Source: JACTUA01 sp964551875 (GTDB taxonomy: Archaea > Halobacteriota > Methanomicrobia > Methanomicrobiales > JACTUA01). Taken from it: 64,000 nucleotides of DNA. The notes under the pieces were generated by a model. The model did not search any database. It was not told the DNA's origin and saw only the letters and a program-made list of their open reading frames with translations. Of this stretch, positions 61,259 to 64,000 are shown piece by piece. The stretch spans positions 11,335 to 75,334 of the forward strand of contig CAZKEV010000004.1 in the NCBI GenBank assembly GCA_964551875.1, given 5' to 3'. The position numbers and the translations under genes are program-made. Position 1 is the stretch's first letter. Every line of letters begins with the position of its first letter.

Positions 61259-61969
61259 TCACCACCATGCCGGGCTTATGGTGTCCATGATCGTGGCCAG
61301 GCATACCGGGCAATGCTGGTAATTAATGGAAACCCATCGTGTCTTCTCATCCGCCCTGACCTTGTAGAAGAGCCGTCGCATAGCTAAGGGCTTGTGGCCA
61401 TTGGTGAAGAGGTAAGCGAGCCCTGCCTGGAATCCCGGGAGGGTCGCGGCGAAGGCGGCCATCCCGATGAGGAGCACGAAGACGAAGGGGATGAGGACGG
61501 TGGTGATCCGCTCGATTCCCTTCCGGATCCCGGCCGAGACGATGATCCCGGTGAGGAGGATGGAGAGGAGGAAGAAGAAGACCGGGAGGAGCGACGAGGA
61601 GAAGGCGGGGAAGTCCAGGGGCTGCCCCGCGAAGGCGAACCAGCTGAAGGCGAGGGTCCAGCCGGTGATGACCAGGTAGTAGCTCAGGATGAGGGTGATG
61701 ACCCCGGCGATGAACCACCCGATGAACCGGGCCCGGGGCCCGAGGGCATGGAAGGCGGTGACCACTGTCCCCCGGAAGGACCGGCCCACCGAGAGCTCGA
61801 GGACCATGAGGGGGACGGCGCAGAGGAAGCGGGCGATGAGGTACGGGACCAGGTAGGCCCCGCCCCCGTTCTGGCCGAGGACCGATGAAAACCTCCAGAT
61901 GTTCCCGATCCCCACCGCCGACCCGATGGCGGCGAGGACAAACCCGAGGGAAGAGGACCAGCGCTCCAT
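61259..61969 (-). pseudogene. Truncated SNF-family (neurotransmitter:Na+) transporter
   Basis: The first 188 codons match the N-terminal five helices of bacterial and archaeal SNF (LeuT-like) transporters ('SSLGFVLAAIGSAVGIGNIWRFSSVLGQNGGGAYLVPY', 'SYYLVITGWTLAFSW'). Full-length members have about 450-500 residues and 11-12 helices. At about 61405 the match ends; 48 unrelated codons with a CPVC motif follow to the stop. The sodium and substrate sites formed by later helices are missing, so it is presumably inactive. Confidence 0.8.
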
Positions 61970-61985
61970 GGAGAAACCCCGGTGG

Positions 61986-62729
61986 TTATTCCTTCACGAC
62001 CACCGATGCAGCCGGATCGAAGGGGTTCGTCCGCATGGCAAGGGAGTAGAGGTACGGGTAATGGTCCCTCAGGTATTCCATGTAGCTCACCCACTCCGGG
62101 ACGAGCCGGGAGTACACCCGCTGGATGTCAGATGAGAGGTGCTTGAGATCGGGAGGGGGGAGGGCCGAGAGGTCGCCCCGGGCCTTCAGCTCCTCGAAGA
62201 GGTGGTCCAGGGCGAGGATGAGGTCCGTGAAGCTCTCGTGCTCGAAGATGGCCGGGTTCTCGATAAGCCGGAGGAGGAAGTCCTCGTGGCCGGAGAGGAA
62301 ACCCCGGAGGGTCTCCAGGTCGACCCGCTCGGGCGAAACGGCACATTTGTACGCCTCCAGGCAGGCCTTCACCTCCTGGAACCGGCCCGCATGCCAGTCC
62401 CCTGAAGCGAGCCGGGGCCGAATGGCCCCGATGCCCGGGTCGGCCCGGGAGAACCGGCCGAGGAGGGGGGTCCCGAGGGTCGTGAAGAAGGCCCCGAAGA
62501 GCATGTTCATCTTCTCCCTCCGGGCCTTCTTCTCCCGGGAGCCGAGGAGCTGATCGATGACGAGGGTGACGAGGAGCACCTCGAGGGGGACGAAGGCGAG
62601 GTCTCCCACGAGATAGATGAAGAGGTGGTGCTCGTCATGGAAGATGAGGTAGTGGGCCGAGTAGAGAAGGGCGGAGAGGGCGATGAGGCCCGCCGCCGCG
62701 ATGAGGAGCCATCGGGTCTCTTCCTTCAT
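61986..62729 (-). CDS. Two-helix membrane protein with helical cytoplasmic domain
   Basis: A 247-residue protein with two N-terminal membrane helices ('WLLIAAAGLIALSALLYSAHYLIF' and 'IYLVGDLAFVPLEVLLVTLVIDQLL') followed by a basic stretch and a long helical soluble part ('LETLRGFLSGHEDFLLRLIENPAIFEHESFTDLILALDHLFEEL'). Similar conserved proteins occur in methanogens without known function. ATG 62729 is chosen since the coding pattern begins there. It ends 16 bases before the truncated SNF gene. Confidence 0.65.
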   Translation of the reverse strand: MKEETRWLLIAAAGLIALSALLYSAHYLIFHDEHHLFIYLVGDLAFVPLEVLLVTLVIDQLLGSREKKARREKMNMLFGAFFTTLGTPLLGRFSRADPGIGAIRPRLASGDWHAGRFQEVKACLEAYKCAVSPERVDLETLRGFLSGHEDFLLRLIENPAIFEHESFTDLILALDHLFEELKARGDLSALPPPDLKHLSSDIQRVYSRLVPEWVSYMEYLRDHYPYLYSLAMRTNPFDPAASVVVKE

Positions 62730-62927
62730 CGGGATGACGTTGTCCGGAAGGCCTGATAAGGGGTTCGGAAGATGGTGTGGCCCGTTCCCTCCAGCTGCCC
62801 GGCCTGCAAAGCCACCGTCATGGATACCGAACTTCGGCTTCAAGTAAATCCATAGAAGGCGACGACCCGGCAGCACGGTCCGGTGTGTAAGATTATGCTG
62901 CCCGGCGCCATATCGAATTGAATTCAC

Positions 62928-62993
62928 TGTCTAACTGGTTATTACGTCGCTTTCACATGGCGGAGGTCCCGGGTCCGAATCCCGGCGAGCCCA
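62928..62993 (+). tRNA. 5'-truncated tRNA-Val(CAC), probable attachment-site remnant
   Basis: From the D arm (TGTCTAACTGGTTA) on, this is a clean tRNA: anticodon stem CGCT/GGCG around TTCACAT (anticodon CAC), variable loop, T arm CCGGG/CCCGG, and 3' acceptor strand CGAGCCC with A. The matching 5' strand GGGCTCG is absent; the bases there read GAATTCAC. It cannot fold a normal acceptor stem. Such 3' tRNA pieces usually mark an integration end. Confidence 0.75.
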
Positions 62994-63029
62994 TCTGTTT
63001 TGAGACATTTTGGAAATTCATAAAAAATG

Positions 63030-64000
63030 TTATTCCTGCGGGTGGATGATAACTTTTAAACTCCCATCCCGGTGCCGGGCAGTGAGGAGAAAACCTTTAA
63101 CCGTTTCTCTTAAGGGAAAAACATGGGTTATCATATCGGCCACATTCACTCTTTTATACTGAATCCATTTCAGGGCTGTGGAAAGATTATGGAAATCGGC
63201 ACCATAGGAATGGGTAATCGTCACCTCTTTCTGCCACAGGTTCCAGAGATTAATTTCGGATTGGATCTCAGGATTTGTGGGGGCAAAAAATAAGATCGTA
63301 CCCCCTGGTCCGACTGCTTCAAGGGACTGTTTCACGCAAACGGGAACCGGTGCGGTCATAATAACGGTGTCTGCGCCCAGGCCACCATTTAATTCTTTAA
63401 ACTTCCCGGGAACATCTTCCGTAGCGGAAATGGTTGCATCGGCACCGAATTTCCGGGCGACCTTCAACCGATCGGGACTCGGATTGGAGACAGCGATAAA
63501 TCCCGCACCATTCAGACGGGCTGCCTGAATATGCAACAATCCGGTTATACCGGAACCGATGATGAGGACAGATCGCCCATCCGAGGTCGGAGCCCATTGT
63601 TGCCCACGTAAAACACTTCCAAGGGGTTCAACAAAGGTTCCCATATCAAAAGAAACCGATTCGGGGAGGCGTAACATGCCCCGATCCACGTTGATCCCGG
63701 GTAAAACAACATATTCTGCAAACGCCCCGAACCCATTTTTAAATTTTGTTTTTTGCAGGGTGTCACAGGCGGTCGTATGCCCACGCATACAGGCATTACA
63801 CGTATTGCATGCTACATGATGGGTAACCACGACCCGATCTCCCACGTTCCATTTCGCATCTACGCTGGAACCGACTTCAGCAATAATTCCTGTGCATTCG
63901 TGTCCAAACGCTCCAATACCACCCGGCCTTCCAGCACGCTTCATTCGATACCATTCCATGACATCCGACCCACAAACTCCGCATGCCATGATTTTGACTT
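63030..64000 (-). CDS. Zinc-dependent alcohol/threonine dehydrogenase family, 5' end outside window
   Basis: The frame runs past the window edge; 319 residues plus a few codons are visible. Catalytic zinc ligands lie in 'MACGVCGSD' and 'GHECTG', structural zinc in 'CNTCNACMRGHTTAC', and the Rossmann motif is 'VLIIGSGITGLLHIQAARLNGAG'. This is the medium-chain dehydrogenase superfamily, closest in pattern to threonine or sorbitol dehydrogenases. The substrate is uncertain. It lies just beyond the tRNA-Val fragment and its composition is AT-richer than the left neighbour, which may point to a separate origin. Confidence 0.85.
   Translation of the reverse strand, partial: VKIMACGVCGSDVMEWYRMKRAGRPGGIGAFGHECTGIIAEVGSSVDAKWNVGDRVVVTHHVACNTCNACMRGHTTACDTLQKTKFKNGFGAFAEYVVLPGINVDRGMLRLPESVSFDMGTFVEPLGSVLRGQQWAPTSDGRSVLIIGSGITGLLHIQAARLNGAGFIAVSNPSPDRLKVARKFGADATISATEDVPGKFKELNGGLGADTVIMTAPVPVCVKQSLEAVGPGGTILFFAPTNPEIQSEINLWNLWQKEVTITHSYGADFHNLSTALKWIQYKRVNVADMITHVFPLRETVKGFLLTARHRDGSLKVIIHPQE

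Overview
The window is a methanogenic archaeal scaffold, most likely Methanomicrobiales. The lineage call rests on split pyruvate carboxylase (pycA/pycB) beside a biotin uptake and ligation operon, archaeal secF-secD order, archease-RtcB, methanogen-type DUF2111, DUF2551 and DUF3795 proteins, a PEF-CTERM sorting tail, a tRNA-Met with an intron after the anticodon loop, and TATA-box promoters. A 100-base run of N at 57048-57147 is a scaffold gap.

Layout. (1) 1-3.6 kb: an ICMT-like methyltransferase (cut by the window edge), a Cys-rich DUF3795 protein, a secreted C69 peptidase and a RelE-type toxin-antitoxin pair. (2) 3.6-31.2 kb: a defence and toxin-antitoxin island. It is organised around two intact housekeeping genes, a HAD phosphatase and queC, each followed by same-orientation copies of its own 3' end (two for HAD, three for queC). 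The copies separate blocks of cargo: secreted proteins including a phospholipase A2-like one; an MNT-HEPN pair plus Fic; a complete six-gene type 3 BREX system (brxF-brxC-pglX-brxHII-pglZ-brxA); and several HEPN/MNT modules. A wHTH-(SocA-like)-MazF operon closes the island. (3) 31.2-36.1 kb: GIY-YIG-like protein, Ca-type P-ATPase, tRNA-Met, lipoprotein. (4) 36.1-46.8 kb: a membrane export protein and a CorC/CNNM-type protein that look like a former operon, now separated by about 3.7 kb carrying a large secreted protein with a clan-CD-protease-like His/Cys dyad and a small membrane-anchored partner. A paralogous pair lies on the other side of the CorC gene, its small partner decayed. (5) 46.8-57 kb: a long minus-strand run joining archease, RtcB, DUF2111, BirA, BioY, two ECF ATPases, the ECF T component and PycB/PycA. 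(6) 57-64 kb: secF-secD, a MopE-like Ca-binding PEF-CTERM protein sitting between two truncated transporter genes, a membrane protein, a 5'-truncated tRNA-Val and a zinc dehydrogenase cut by the window edge.

How it works together. The biotin genes form a coherent unit: BioY with its ECF module imports biotin, BirA attaches it to the PycB carrier lysine, and PycA/PycB make oxaloacetate. The island combines DNA-level defence (BREX) with many nucleotide-transfer toxin-antitoxin modules. The most unusual feature is structural: cargo blocks delimited by partial copies of housekeeping genes, with no recombinase gene seen anywhere in the island. A similar end-duplication is seen at the 5' end of the COG2426 gene at 37.0/40.7 kb.
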